A stretch of DNA of 64,000 nt. Source: Ophiostoma sp. CBS 140.51. Its lineage: Eukaryota; Ascomycota; Sordariomycetes; Ophiostomatales; Ophiostomataceae. A model generated the notes under the pieces. The model was not told where the DNA came from and searched no databases. It saw only the letters and a program-made list of their open reading frames with translations. The stretch lies in contig JANSLP010000019.1 in the NCBI GenBank assembly GCA_029298735.1, positions 1-64,000 on the forward strand. The letters run 5' to 3'. How positions within the stretch are numbered: the stretch's first letter is position 1; each line of letters starts with the position of its first letter. Positions 9,977 through 20,869 of the stretch are shown one piece after another. A program made the translations under genes and the position numbers.

Positions 9977-11180
9977 ATGCGTCCCACACTTCTTCCTTTC
10001 CTGCTGCCCAGCCTGGCCGCCGCCACCGTCAACGTCGGCCCAGACTATGAGCACCACATCGAGGGTAGGTCTCCTCCGTGCATTGCTGTCTGACAGCTCC
10101 TTCCGTGGTGTTTATCTGCTAACTCGGGGGCATGTAGACCTCGACGTCGACCTCCCCTTCTCGCAGCCCGTGACGTTTGCCCACCTCGAGTGGCAGCGCT
10201 GCCTGGCCGCGTCCCACGACAAGCCCCTGGACATTGCCCTTCTGGGTTTTCCCTACGACACCTCCACGTCGTACCGCCCAGGTGCCCGGTTCGGTCCCCG
10301 CGGTATCCGTGCCGGTTCGGCGCGTGAGAAGAAGGGCCGCAGCTACAACACCGTGTGGGGTGTCGACCCGTACGAGCAGGGGCTCGAAATCATTGACTGC
10401 GGCGATATCCCCATCACACCCTTTGATGCGGCGCATGCGTTCAAGCAGATGGAGCAGGGCTACCGCCAGGTGCTGTACCACCCGACGTCGGACGCCACCG
10501 AGTGGAAGCACCCGCGTATTATCAGCATGGGCGGTGACCACTCCATCGTTCTCCCCATCTTGCGGTCGTTGAAGACGGTCTACGGTCCGATCAGTGTGAT
10601 CCACCTCGACTCCCACCTCGACACGTGGGACCCGTACGAGGGCTACACGGGCATCCGCTCGAACCAGTCGGCCCTGACCCACGGCACATTTTTCTGGCAC
10701 GCCAGCCGCGAGGGCTGCATCGCCAAGGGCTCGTCGGTGCACGGCGGCCTGCGCACCAAGCTGTTCAGCCCCAAGGACTATGAGATTGACCGCGACGTCG
10801 TCGGCTTTACCATCATTGAGGCCCACGAGATTGACGACATTGGCATCGAGGGTGTCGTCCGGAAGACGCTGGACGCCGTCAAGGACACCCCCACGTACCT
10901 GTCAATTGACATTGACGTGCTGGACCCGAGCATTGCTCCCGCCACGGGCACCCCCGAGTCCGGTGGCTGGACCATGCGTGAGCTGAAGCGTTACATTAAG
11001 GGTCTGGAGGGTGTGAACCTGGTGGGTGCGGATGTGGTCGAGGTGTCCCCCCCTTACGACACGATTGCCGAGGTGACGTCGATTGCTGCAGCCGATCTGA
11101 TTGTCGACATTCTGGCAGCCATGGTCAAGGGCAAGGACAAGGCCGTTGTCAAGAAGGTGCGCGGCAAGGATGAGCTGTAA
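9977..11180 (+). CDS. Agmatinase/arginase-family ureohydrolase with signal peptide and KDEL end
   Basis: Predicted manganese ureohydrolase of 376 residues, cleaving a guanidino compound such as agmatine to release urea. Exon 1 is 9977-10064 and exon 2 is 10138-11180 (73-nt intron, GTAGGT donor, GTAG acceptor, phase 1). Exon 1 supplies a secretory signal (MRPTLLPFLLPSLAAATVNV). Metal-binding motifs are GGDHS near residue 160, DSHLD near 185 and SIDIDVLDPS near 284; GPRGIRAGS is also typical of the agmatinase branch. The last four residues are KDEL, the classical ER-retrieval signal, so the enzyme may be kept in the endoplasmic reticulum rather than secreted. Substrate specificity (agmatine or another guanidine) cannot be decided from sequence. 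Confidence 0.92.
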
Positions 11181-11551
11181 ATGGGTGGGGCGGTGATAAA
11201 CAATTTTTATGAAGACGTGGATAGCATAGTATGGAGTTGAGGGTGATGATTGATTGATTTGAGCGACTGTACATAATGAGAATAAAAATACAACAGACTA
11301 AATTGAGATTGTGCTGTTGTGGCCGCAAAATCTGGTGGAACAGGACGCCGTTTTTTGCGACGCAGTGATGGCAAGGCACATAGAGGTGCAGTATACAACA
11401 CTTGGCTTTTACCCCTGAATAGGCGACAAAAGTGTAGGCGCCTTTTCTGGGGTTCGTCTAAAACATGTTAAATAGAGCACACAGCTGCTCTTTACCGAAG
11501 TTATTTCTGTGGTTATTCAGTGGTGGCAATGGTATTTCATGGCCAGTAACC

Positions 11552-11737
11552 ATGGCGGCCAGGGATGGGTACAACTCGCACTTTGCCGACTTCGTCAACA
11601 AGTTTTCGAAACAAGAAGCAAAAGTTCGAGCTGCGAAGAAGCAAAGAACGCTACTAACGTCTAGTGAACGTGCGGCGCGCAGAACCCAACTAAAAGACAC
11701 CCAACAAACACAACCGTCGGCTTGCAAAAGCTACTAA
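11552..11737 (+). CDS. Small hypothetical ORF, 61 residues
   Basis: The reading is hydrophilic and basic (MAARDGYNSHFADFVNKF, then a Lys/Arg-rich segment) and codon use is not obviously random. No domain is recognised. It could equally be a gene fragment or chance. It has no obvious relation to its neighbours. Confidence 0.2.
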   Translation: MAARDGYNSHFADFVNKFSKQEAKVRAAKKQRTLLTSSERAARRTQLKDTQQTQPSACKSY

Positions 11738-11893
11738 GCTCAACACAATCGCGATTCAAAAAATTGGTGTTTTTCTTCGTTTCCCCCCCCCTTCTCTTTC
11801 TTTCAGTTTATAACATCCTCCTAATAAAATACAAGGTCCTGCGCCACTTCTGATTTTAGTGATTGGAGACACGCACTGAAAATTTCCGTAACA

Positions 11894-12360
11894 ATGAAAG
11901 ATTTTCTCTACTACATCTATCAAGAGTATCTACTTGGACCCGAAAATATGACTTTTTCAGTGTACAGCGTCAAGTTAGAAGGCACAACATGGCAGCATTT
12001 CCGTCGGTTGAAGCGGCTTTATACCAACATCACGGATCAATATCTGCACAAGAATTAAAGTAACGACATTAAGAACGTTAAGCGGTCTCTTTTACACTTT
12101 CTCTGATTCAATAAAAAGACTGATTATTGTTTTCTTTTCTTTAATTAGGTCTATGGCACTGTGTTAGTCGAGGGCTGTGACCTTCGTAAGCCCAATATTA
12201 ATGGAAAGCCTGTTGCCGGCATGGACAACTTGCTTTCTCTCTTAATAATCCAGAGTTACAAAATGCCACCCTCGGACCTTTTTCTCATTCTCACTCCATA
12301 TGCAACGAGGGGGAAGCAGGTCGTCCTCGGAAGCAATTGTCGGCGCCATGGTGAGCAGTG
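11894..12360 (+). pseudogene. Possible small spliced gene or decayed fragment
   Basis: A 54-codon frame from the ATG at 11894 (MKDFLYYIYQEYLLGPE at its start, TTWQHFRRLKRLYTNI later) ends at a TAA at 12056-12058. A candidate intron follows at once (donor GTAACG at 12060, acceptor TTAG near 12148), after which a protein-like frame VYGTVLVEGCDLRKPNING runs to a stop at 12359. The TAA falls two bases before the donor, so the two parts do not join in frame as they stand. This reads as either a decayed gene or a mis-resolved splice site. The family is not recognised. Confidence 0.25.
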
Positions 12361-12846
12361 ATGGATTTTTGATTTTTGACGCATGTGTCGTGTGTTTTGA
12401 AATTGGTTGCTGCTACTGAAAACTGAGGAAGATCAGGACCAAAGGCCTGTCAAGTTGGCATCTGTTATGCAAATGGACTGACTGCCCATAGGCTGCCTGG
12501 CAGCTGGCCCCCAACCTTCGCAGGGCTCGCACTACCGTTGATTGGACGGACACGAGTAGCGACATCTGAGCCTACTCGTCCTGGGTCGCCGGCTGTGAAC
12601 TGGGTGACCCCGTACCGAAATGAGAACGACATAACTAGAATCGGATTCTTTTTTCCCCCGCTGATAAATAGGTTCTAGGAGAGACACTCGTCGGTAGGCC
12701 ATTATCTGGACTACTAGAATTACAACGGCTATGGTACATTGAGAAAATGAGCAAAACGAGGGAAAAGACTGACACGGTTTTATGTAACAAACGACATCAT
12801 GATCGAAAAGGCCAACGCGCAAATTCTCGGGAGGGGTCCCGGGATC

Positions 12847-13791
12847 CTATGCCTCGTTATCCCCCAATGTACCCGGCCATTTGTCACCAGCCCACCCACA
12901 CTTTTTATAGACAAATGCCACAACGTCGTCAATCTCGTCAGGGATTCTATACCAGTGACCCTGCCCCGCGTAGGCCCGCCATTCCACATCGAATCCGAGC
13001 CGGCCCATCGTGCGGTGCGCTGCTTCGCCCAGCGAAACCTTGATTTTGTCGTCGGCCTCGCCATGGCCAAGAAATACGGGGGTTGATAGGACCGTGGGCG
13101 CGCCGTCAGAGACGTTGACCAACTGCAGCAGCTCTCGTACGTATTCTATGCCGTTGGCTAGGGACCTGCCGTGGTCTTGTTTCTCCGTGTCGGCATCCTC
13201 AGAGACAGAGCACCGTCCGTCCGTTCCACCAAGAACTACATCATCAAGCTCCGGCCCGGCTCCAGCAGCTACTCTTGCTTCAATCTCTTTTTGAAACGGC
13301 AGCCAGCCACCCATCCCGACAAATCCACCAATGGGTCGCTCGAGTGCGATCAGGCAAATGAGGGCCATCGCACAGCCCTGGCTCAGCCCGCCGAGGACAA
13401 TGTTCTGTCTTGGGACGCCCGCGTCGCGGCATTCTTGCTCCACGAAGGCGAGAATCTCGACAAACGACTCGCGCAGCCCCGCGAGCTGTTTGTGGCTGCG
13501 GTCGGAAGGGTCGTCGAGGGATGCGACGTCGAACCACTGCGTGAGCATGGACCGGCGGAACGCCGTCGAGCGCCGGCGCCGGGATGTAGGAAAGATGAAC
13601 TTTGCTCCGGGAAACCGAGATAGCAGTCCAAGGCCATCAGAGCCGATCCCCGTCTCCAGAAGCTCGCGGCCGAATTTCTCACCATTGGAGCCAAGGCCGT
13701 GGAGGAGGATGAATGTGTGGCTGTGGTGTGCGGTTGGCTCTACAACAAACGGCGTGGGTGCAGTCCGGGCCCATGTTGACTGTGTCGCCAT
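12847..13791 (-). CDS. Alpha/beta-hydrolase, phospholipase/carboxylesterase (acyl-protein thioesterase-like)
   Basis: Predicted serine hydrolase of 314 residues, single exon. The start at 13791 (MATQSTWARTAPTPFVV) is preferred over the longer frame to 13908 because the oxyanion motif LLHGLGSNG follows soon after, as in relatives. The nucleophile elbow is GGLSQG near residue 130, a likely acid is in GHGEADDKI, and the catalytic His is in AGQGHWY. It is longer than acyl-protein thioesterases (about 230-240 residues) because of an insertion of about 45 residues with acidic and Ser-rich sequence after GGWLPFQ. Substrates may be lipid or protein thioesters or small esters; this is not resolved. 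No signal peptide is seen, so it is probably cytosolic. Confidence 0.85.
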   Translation of the reverse strand: MATQSTWARTAPTPFVVEPTAHHSHTFILLHGLGSNGEKFGRELLETGIGSDGLGLLSRFPGAKFIFPTSRRRRSTAFRRSMLTQWFDVASLDDPSDRSHKQLAGLRESFVEILAFVEQECRDAGVPRQNIVLGGLSQGCAMALICLIALERPIGGFVGMGGWLPFQKEIEARVAAGAGPELDDVVLGGTDGRCSVSEDADTEKQDHGRSLANGIEYVRELLQLVNVSDGAPTVLSTPVFLGHGEADDKIKVSLGEAAHRTMGRLGFDVEWRAYAGQGHWYRIPDEIDDVVAFVYKKCGWAGDKWPGTLGDNEA

Positions 13792-15192
13792 GGGGACGCA
13801 GTAAAGAAACAGATGAATATCGTCTAGAGAGTGTAAACGATGCTGCGGGCTGTATTTAGGTGATATGTATTGGTGTGCGGGAAGATTGAAGGGTGCCAAA
13901 TTTAGCACGGATGTGTTGGCTGGCTAGGCTTTGAACCGTTGTCCACCATGCGCCCCTTCGAAGTACCTTGTACCTGCAGTTATAATTCTTAAAATTTAAA
14001 GACAAATCCCAGTACTCGTGCAGAACCATGAAAATAAGGAATGTGGGTCAGTTGACGAACGATAAAATGTACGTGTGGTAGAGAATTTGCAAGTAAATTG
14101 GTAAGGAAATTGTAAAGTATGCAAAAGTTATTGCTAAACCAAAAACCAAAAAAAAATGCTGCCAAAATCGTGCCGAAACCAACAAATATACAGAAAAAAA
14201 AAGAAACCCTCCCCCCCCCAAAAAACCATTATGATAATACGTTTCATCCTTAAACACAATCAACAGTGCAAAAGCAACATTCTGTATCTTCATCTTGTAT
14301 TTTGTCGTGTTTGTGAACATTCAGGAACAAGAAATAAGAGGCTACGTGTGCTCGCTGGCTGCACCTAAAAATATCTGGTCATCGCTCGCCTATCATTTTA
14401 CCCGCCCCATGCGGCACGATAACATGACTCTCCTTTCATCCACTTCTCTCACGAGCGACGTCGAATTAAGATCATTTTGTTTTGTATTGTTTTTGGCAGA
14501 GATGAACGGCACTCCACAGAAAGCAAGAGTGACAGAAACAAGGTGAGAGCCGGAGTGGGTGAAACAGCGGGACCCACTTTGAGCATGGGGTTTTGAGTTG
14601 GCTTGAAGGCGGCCTGGCTGGATTGGCGCAGATCGATTGGTTGGGCGGTGTGGGAAAAGCGGGTCTCTACCGAACATGGTTGCCCGGGCCAACAACAACA
14701 GGAAACTAAACAAACAGAAAACAGAAAGAGCAGAGACAAGCGGAGAGCTCGAATTGGATAGCTGCATACCACTGTATCCTCACTTTTGGGGACGCTTTTG
14801 GGGGTCCACCCAACCAAACGTGCAAACGTTCACGCAGAAGCTCTTCTCCCCCTTTGGACATACTCTCCACGCCACGTCATTTGTAGACTAGTCGACACAC
14901 TCTCTCCTTTCTCTTGTTGTTTCTTTGGATCGTTCGTTTCTTTTTCCTATTTCTGTTTCTCTTCATTCTTCGACAGCCATTCTTTTCGACATCATCCAAG
15001 GGGACAAGTGTCTGCCTCTTTTCGACATCACGACTTTGGACTTGTGCTTCACATCGACAACATCAACAAGACGACGGCTACAACGACAGCCATACATCGA
15101 CAACCGACCGACACCAACCGACACCGGATCTCCACAAACATCGAGTAAACAACGACACGTCGTCCCACACAACACATTTCGCAGCCGCCACC
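13792..15192. other. Intergenic, divergent promoters of hydrolase and kinesin
   Basis: AT-rich with several A and C homopolymer runs near 14148-14225. The last 250 bp before 15193 are pyrimidine- and CA-rich, consistent with the kinesin 5' leader. A good Kozak-like context (GCCACC) precedes the kinesin ATG. No gene is supported. Confidence 0.5.
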
Positions 15193-18100
15193 ATGCTGCC
15201 CACCGATCCGGGCGCGTCCTCGATTGTGGTCGCAGGTAAGCCCATGGCATTCTCTTGACATTATTGTCACCTCTTCATCTACTGACCCTGACGCTCACTT
15301 TTAGTCCGCGTGCGGCCTTTCACAATCCGGGAGGCAGCGCAACTAGCAAAAACCGACGATGGCACCCTCTTTCTGGGCGACGGCTCCTTGGCCGCAGCGC
15401 CTGCACCAAAACTCAACCAAAAGGGACTCCGGTCCGTCATCAAGGTCGTCGACGACCGCTGCCTCGTGTTCGATCCGCCCGAAGACAACCCCATCCAGAA
15501 ATTCTCGCGCTCGGTCATGCCCGCGACGGGCAAGCGTGTCAAGGACCAGGTCTTTGCCTTTGATCGCATCTTTGACGACAATGCCTCGCAAATGGACGTC
15601 TACGAGGGCACCACCAAGGGCCTGCTGGACAGCGTCATGGACGGCTACAACGCGACAGTGTTTGCCTACGGCGCCACGGGCTGCGGCAAGACACACACAA
15701 TCACTGGCACGGCCCAGCAACCTGGCATCATTTTCATGACGATGCAGGAGCTCTTTGAGAAAATCAACGAGCGCAGTGACGAAAAGGTGACGGAGCTGTC
15801 GCTGTCGTACTTGGAGATTTACAACGAGACGATCCGCGACCTGCTCGTCCCGGGCGGCAGCAAGCAGGGATTGATGCTGCGCGAGGACACGAACCAGGCC
15901 GTGACGGTCGCTGGCCTGACGAGCCACCACCCCAAGGACGTCCAGGAAGTCATGGACATGATTGTGCAGGGCAACGAGTTCCGCACCGTCTCACCGACCG
16001 AGGCCAATGCCGTCTCGTCTCGGTCGCACGCTGTCCTCCAGATCAACGTCGCCCAGCGCGACCGCAACGCCAACGTCAACGAGCCGCATACCATGGCCAC
16101 GCTGAGCATCATCGATTTGGCGGGCAGCGAGCGCGCCAGTGCCACCAAAAATCGCGGCGAGCGGCTGCTGGAGGGTGCCAACATCAACAAGTCGCTGCTG
16201 GCCTTGGGCGGCTGCATCAATGCATTGTGCGACCCGCGCAAGAAGAACCATGTGCCCTACCGCAACAGCAAGCTGACCCGTCTGCTCAAATTCTCGCTTG
16301 GCGGCAACTGCAAGACGGTCATGATTGTCTGTGTTAGCCCCTCGAGCGCCCATTTCGACGAGACCCAGAACACGCTGCGGTACGCCAACCGCGCCAAGAA
16401 CATCCAGACCAAGGTCACCCGCAATGTCTTTAACGTTAATCGCCACGTCAAGGACTTTTTGGTCAAGATCGACGAGCAGATGGCCCTCATCAACGAGCTC
16501 AAGGCGCAGCAAAAGGATGCCGAGAACGCTTTTGGTTTGAAGGTGCGGAAGCAGCTCGACAAACGCGACCTGCTGGCCCGTGAAGGTGTCCAGCGCATCC
16601 GCGTGGCCTATGAGAACGCGCTGCCCGACCGCCAGCAAAAGGTGTCCGACATGAAGAAGCTCCGTACTATCGAGCGGCGCTTGGCAACTCTCGGCGCCTG
16701 GGCGGATGCGTTTGACCTTTATGGCCAGCAGCAGACAGGCGAGGGTGACGATTCTGACAGCTATGCGGGAGGTGCATCTGAACTCCCACCTGCCCTGGCG
16801 GCCATGCGTAAGACGGCCCGTGGCATCATGGCCGAGCTCGAGCACAGCCGTCACCACCTGCACCAGAAGATTGAGCGCGGCAACTGGGAGCGGCCCCTCG
16901 ACTCGGCCCTCCAGCACAGCATCGCCCAGATCAAGTCGGCCGCCTTTGACAGTGTGGCCGCTGCCGACACCAGCGAGACCATTGCCAGCCTGACGCGCGA
17001 GACGGAGCTGCTCAAGGCCAACTTTGCGCGCGAGGCTTATATCGAAGTCCTCGAGCAAGAGAAGACCACCGGCTCTCAGACCGACATGCTCATGATGCAG
17101 ACTCTCTTGTCGGCCCAGTTTGAGATTATGAGTTCTCTTTCTAGCACCCTGAGTATGCCGCGCGACCAGGCTGTTGCCCACGGCCAGCGCCTGATTCGCA
17201 AGCTGATTGACGCTGGTGTCGCCGCTTGCTCCCAGATTGTCAAGCCCGACCCGTCGCTGTCCGCCAGCACGTCTGGCAGCCACACTGGCCACCACTTCTC
17301 GGCCTCGACCGGCTCGTCTGCACGCTTTTCTCTTGGAGGCATGGATATGTTCCCGCCCTCCAAGCGCGGCACACCCCGTCGCAAGCGGTCTTTGGGCGGC
17401 AACAGCAGCATCATGGCACCTCCTGCGCGCGCCTCGCTCGGCGCTTCTGCTCAGCACCTGACGGCCTCGCCGACTAAGTCCTCGCCACGCCGTCGCAAGG
17501 TCGTTACTGGCGCTTCCCGCAAGAGCGTCTCGATGCCCACCAAGAAGCAGGGCAGTCGTGCTGGTTCGATTGCCGGCTCGTCGCGTCGCGACAGCAATGC
17601 TTCGTCGAGCTCGTTCAAGCGTAGTGTCCGCTGGCGCGACGACGAGACCGAGGCCGGTACGCTTGCCGATTTTGAGAAGACTCCGCAGAAGTTTGAGCAG
17701 TCGCCCCAGAAGCCTGTCTCGATTGTCGTCGACGCACCGCCACCTTCTGTGACTGAAGAAGAGGAGAAGCTCGTCTCCGAGGATAAGGACTCGCAGCCGA
17801 TCCCCGAGACGTCGTGGTCGACTATGGAGACGGTTGTTGAGGCCGAGGAAGAGCCTGCCTCTCCCGAGTTGCCGCCACTGGCTGTTCCCTCCTACCTTAG
17901 TCGTACCGACCTGGTCGAGACGACTGATGAGGACGACGACAGTTCACTCAACGCGCCCGAGGTGTCCATTCTGCCGGGTGCCAACCCTGCTCCTTCGACT
18001 TTGACTGGAGGTCCCGCCGCCAAGTCCAGCCGTTTCCAAGCTGGTTTCCTATCCAAGTCGCGTCAGTCCTACGCCGGCTACACCTCGTCGTCTGACGCTG

Positions 18101-18872
18101 AGCACCCGACACCGCCAGCTCTCTCCGCTTCCTTTAACGGTGGAGGCTCTTCCAGAAAATCGACGCCGCTGCGCAACATTTCCCTTCCACGGGCGACCAA
18201 CCAACAGCTCACGCCCCCCTCGGCCACGCGCATTGCCAGTCTGAGCAGTCTGGGCGGTAGTGGCAGTCCCAAGAGCCGGATGGGCTTAGGTCTTGCGTCT
18301 GTCGACAGCGAAAACCAGCCTCCCACACGTCTTCGCTCGCCCTCGCCGCGTCTCTCTCTGTCCGCCTCGCCCAACTCCAACTCGGACTCGGAGACCACGA
18401 CCACTCTGCACGGCCTGTCGTCGTCTTTTGATACCAGCAAGCTTCGCTCCGCCATCCACTCGGCCAAGAAGGCGGCTGCCCAGTCGGCAGGCGCTGGCGG
18501 TGCTGGTAACACCAGCTCTTCCTCGTCCATCCTCCTGGGCAGCGGCGGCAGTGGTGCCCGTCGCTTTAGTGTAGGCGGCGCCGCACACCACCACCGCGCC
18601 TCCGCCTCCTACTCGGGTCCGGCGACGCTCGCCTCGTCCACCAACGGTATCTCCAGACAACGCCGCCGCAGTGCTGAACGGCGTCGGTCGCCTCCGATCG
18701 CCTGCTCGCCGCTCGTGAGCGACTCCAGTGTTTCTGGGAGTGGCACCTCCCGCGACGGCGCCGTCAGCCGTGCCTTCACCCCTGGCCAGGCCCGTCGTAT
18801 GAACATGGGCGGCTCTCTACGGATGGACAGCTCGTCGGGTGGTTCGCCGAGGGGGCGTGTTGACGGCAAGTT

Positions 18873-18904
<32 letters not shown>

Positions 18905-19050
18905 CTGCTTCAGGAATGCGTCGCGTGACTATCGGCACAGCGGCCATGGGCAGTCTGGCGGCGGCGTCGACGAGTGGACACAGTAGCAGCGGAAGTATTG
19001 GTGGTTCGGCCAGAAAGGATACATCAGCACGGCCGGTTGCGTGGCGGTGA
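15193..19050 (+). CDS. KIP3: Kinesin-8 motor protein (Kip3-like)
   Basis: Plus-end-directed, length-dependent microtubule depolymerase of the spindle and cytoplasmic microtubules; 1262 residues predicted. Exon 1 is 15193-15235 (14 codons plus one base), the intron is 15236-15304 (GTAAGC donor, TTTTAG acceptor) and exon 2 is 15305-19050, joining IVVA to VRVRPF. The motor domain spans about 10-385. The P-loop is GATGCGKTHT, the variant typical of kinesin-8 (others have GQTGSGKT). Switch I is NAVSSRSHA and switch II is IDLAGSER; the neck-side sequence ends LRYANRAKNIQTKV. A predicted helical region follows to about 600. The C-terminal half is Ser/Pro/Arg-rich, probably disordered and phosphorylated, with a run of ten consecutive Ser. 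It is convergent with a BuGZ-like gene. Confidence 0.95.
18874..18903 (+). repeat. (TCG)10 microsatellite in kinesin coding sequence
   Basis: Ten tandem TCG codons that encode a polyserine run in the disordered kinesin tail. The run is in frame, so length changes would not break the gene. Confidence 0.9.
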
Positions 19051-19466
19051 GGAGGAGTGACGAGCGAGGACGGGCGAAGCCCGGACGAACGACGTGAAGG
19101 GTGGATGTCCGACCAAGGACGACCGACACCCGTAACATGTAACATTATCAGATTGTTCTTTTTTGTTGTTGTTGGTTTCTTGGTTTGAACAACGGCGTTG
19201 ATAAGGGCAAGCATGGGCTATAAGCTCTTGGAGTTTTTTCGTCTCTCTTTTTCTTTCTTTTCCTTACCTTTCTTGTTTTCTTCTTAGTTTGTTCATACTT
19301 TTCAGTGTGCTCACAGGCACGGTAATGACGATTGTTTCATGACTACGAGGACAAGTGAAGGAAGCGTGGTAGTGAGAGTAAATGACCCAGTAGTATTTTA
19401 TCGCAACCAAACGCCAAAATAAAGTACATGACAAAGGCAGTAGATATGAAAACATACACCACTCGC
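19051..19466. other. Convergent 3' region of kinesin and BuGZ-like gene
   Basis: The region is T-rich near 19150-19290 and probably holds the 3' UTRs of both genes. An AATAAAG sequence lies near 19419-19425. No coding potential is convincing. Confidence 0.45.
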
Positions 19467-20393
19467 TCAGACCGCAACCGCATACCGCGCCATCTGCGCC
19501 ATCTTCTCCTCCAAACTGTAGTCCCCGTCCTGGAACACCATCCGTGTCGACTTGTCTTTCTTCTTTTCGGCCGGTGGTGCAGCTGCTGGCGCACTCTCAG
19601 GTGGTCTGACACCCGCCTCCGCCATACGGATGACCCGCTCAATCTCGTCTTGTGACGGCTGTGCAGGCAGTGCAGGCAGGCCAGACGAAGCGCCCGACAC
19701 CAAGTCGTCCAGTGTGGAGGCGAAGCCGCCACCGCCGCCGCCAGGGCGTTGCGGCAGGCCGCCATTGAATTGCGAAGCGCTCGGCGGCGGCGCCTGCTGT
19801 TGCTGTTTGGCCGCCGCCTCCGCCGCCGCTTTCCGCGCGTCCGCCTGTGCCCGCCACGATGCCAGCCGTGCCTTCAGCTCCTCCGCCGTCTCCATCTTGA
19901 TCTTTTTCAGAGGCCCGCCTTGTGTGTTGGCGCCCGGCGGCGGATTACCCGTGGCCGCCTGCCGGTCCGCCCGGTTCTTGTGGAAATCGTCGGTAATCTG
20001 CTGCGTGTGTTGCACGAGGACATCCTCGGGGATGCCCTCCATGCCAAAGATTTCGACGTCCAAGCCTTCGCGGCCTTCGAGCGCGTTTTCGACTTGCGAC
20101 AACGTTTCCTTGTGGACTTGGTTCATGTGGACGGACAAACCTATCCCGAGCGAGCGAGCGTTAGCGAGCGAGCGAGGAAACGAGATCGTGCAATGACAAT
20201 TTATTGATTCAGTATACTGGTACTTACCACCCGCCGTGTTCAACCTTCTGCCACACCTTTCACACTTGAAGTGCTTGGCCTTCTGATGGGAAATCAACAG
20301 CTTCAAATCTTCAAAGTCACGCTCGCAGTAGTAGCACCAGGCGCGGTCCAAGAGCTCCTCGAGGTTGGGGTAGTTGCGGCGTTTCTTGCCCAT
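19467..20393 (-). CDS. BuGZ/ZNF207-like two-finger C2H2 protein
   Basis: Predicted nuclear, microtubule- and kinetochore-associated zinc-finger protein of 279 residues. Exon 1 is 20393-20228 and exon 2 is 20140-19467; the 87-nt intron (20227-20141, GTAAGT donor, ATAG acceptor) splits the second finger and splicing restores LNTAGGLSVHMNQVHK. The N-terminus MGKKRRNYPNLEELLDRAWC, with paired fingers CYYC...H and CERC...H, is diagnostic of the family. The middle is Ala/Gln/Pro-rich. The C-terminus TRMVFQDGDYSLEEKMAQMA is conserved-looking and may be the Bub3-binding GLEBS element, by resemblance only. In animals BuGZ stabilises Bub3 and promotes kinetochore-microtubule attachment; the fungal role is less clear. 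Confidence 0.88.
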   Translation of the reverse strand: MGKKRRNYPNLEELLDRAWCYYCERDFEDLKLLISHQKAKHFKCERCGRRLNTAGGKYQYTESINCHCTISFPRSLANARSLGIGLSVHMNQVHKETLSQVENALEGREGLDVEIFGMEGIPEDVLVQHTQQITDDFHKNRADRQAATGNPPPGANTQGGPLKKIKMETAEELKARLASWRAQADARKAAAEAAAKQQQQAPPPSASQFNGGLPQRPGGGGGGFASTLDDLVSGASSGLPALPAQPSQDEIERVIRMAEAGVRPPESAPAAAPPAEKKKDKSTRMVFQDGDYSLEEKMAQMARYAVAV

Positions 20394-20869
20394 TGTGAAG
20401 GTGGTGAGGGGGTGTGCGTGGGAGAGGAAGATGTGTCGCAGTCGATGAGGAGATGGTGAATGATATCGCTTTTGTTAGCAATGCGCCGTTTGGTCAATCG
20501 TCGTGGGTGATGGTGGTCGTGCACTCGTGGGTAATGTTCGATGGTGAGCTCTGAGAAGCTCGAGTTTGCAACGCGACGCCTTCTCTTTGTGAGAGCGAGC
20601 CTTGCAGGCTGGGAAGCAGACTGGCGCTAGTACGAAATTGGCACTCTGCTGACATAAGTTGGCAGGAGCAGTCGTACAGTCTGAACTTAATATATGCACT
20701 GTATTTAGCACGGTACATGTTTACTTCTAACATCCTCTCTCGAACATCTTCACTCTTGCCGCCAACATCACACTTATGTATACTTTTCGCTTCTTTTAAT
20801 TTGTCACCCTTACTGAATTAATATTTACATTACACCTTCGCGTCCCCGTTTTCATGCACCTCTCCTCAC
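20394..20869. other. Intergenic between BuGZ-like gene promoter and GH115 3' end
   Basis: This region holds the promoter of the BuGZ-like gene (transcribed leftward) and the 3' flank of GH115. It is AT-rich near 20790-20830. Nothing else is recognised. Confidence 0.45.

Larger units (their letters stand above)
11181..12846. other. Intergenic, with two weak coding candidates
   Basis: DNA between the ureohydrolase stop and the hydrolase stop. The candidates at 11552-11737 and 11894-12360 are listed separately. The remainder is AT-rich and shows nothing recognisable. Confidence 0.5.

Noticed and set aside
15991..17457. A 488-codon open frame antisense to the kinesin-8 gene
   Set aside because: It is the mirror of a GC-rich coding sequence with strong third-position bias; it has no domain and the sense strand encodes an unmistakable kinesin.
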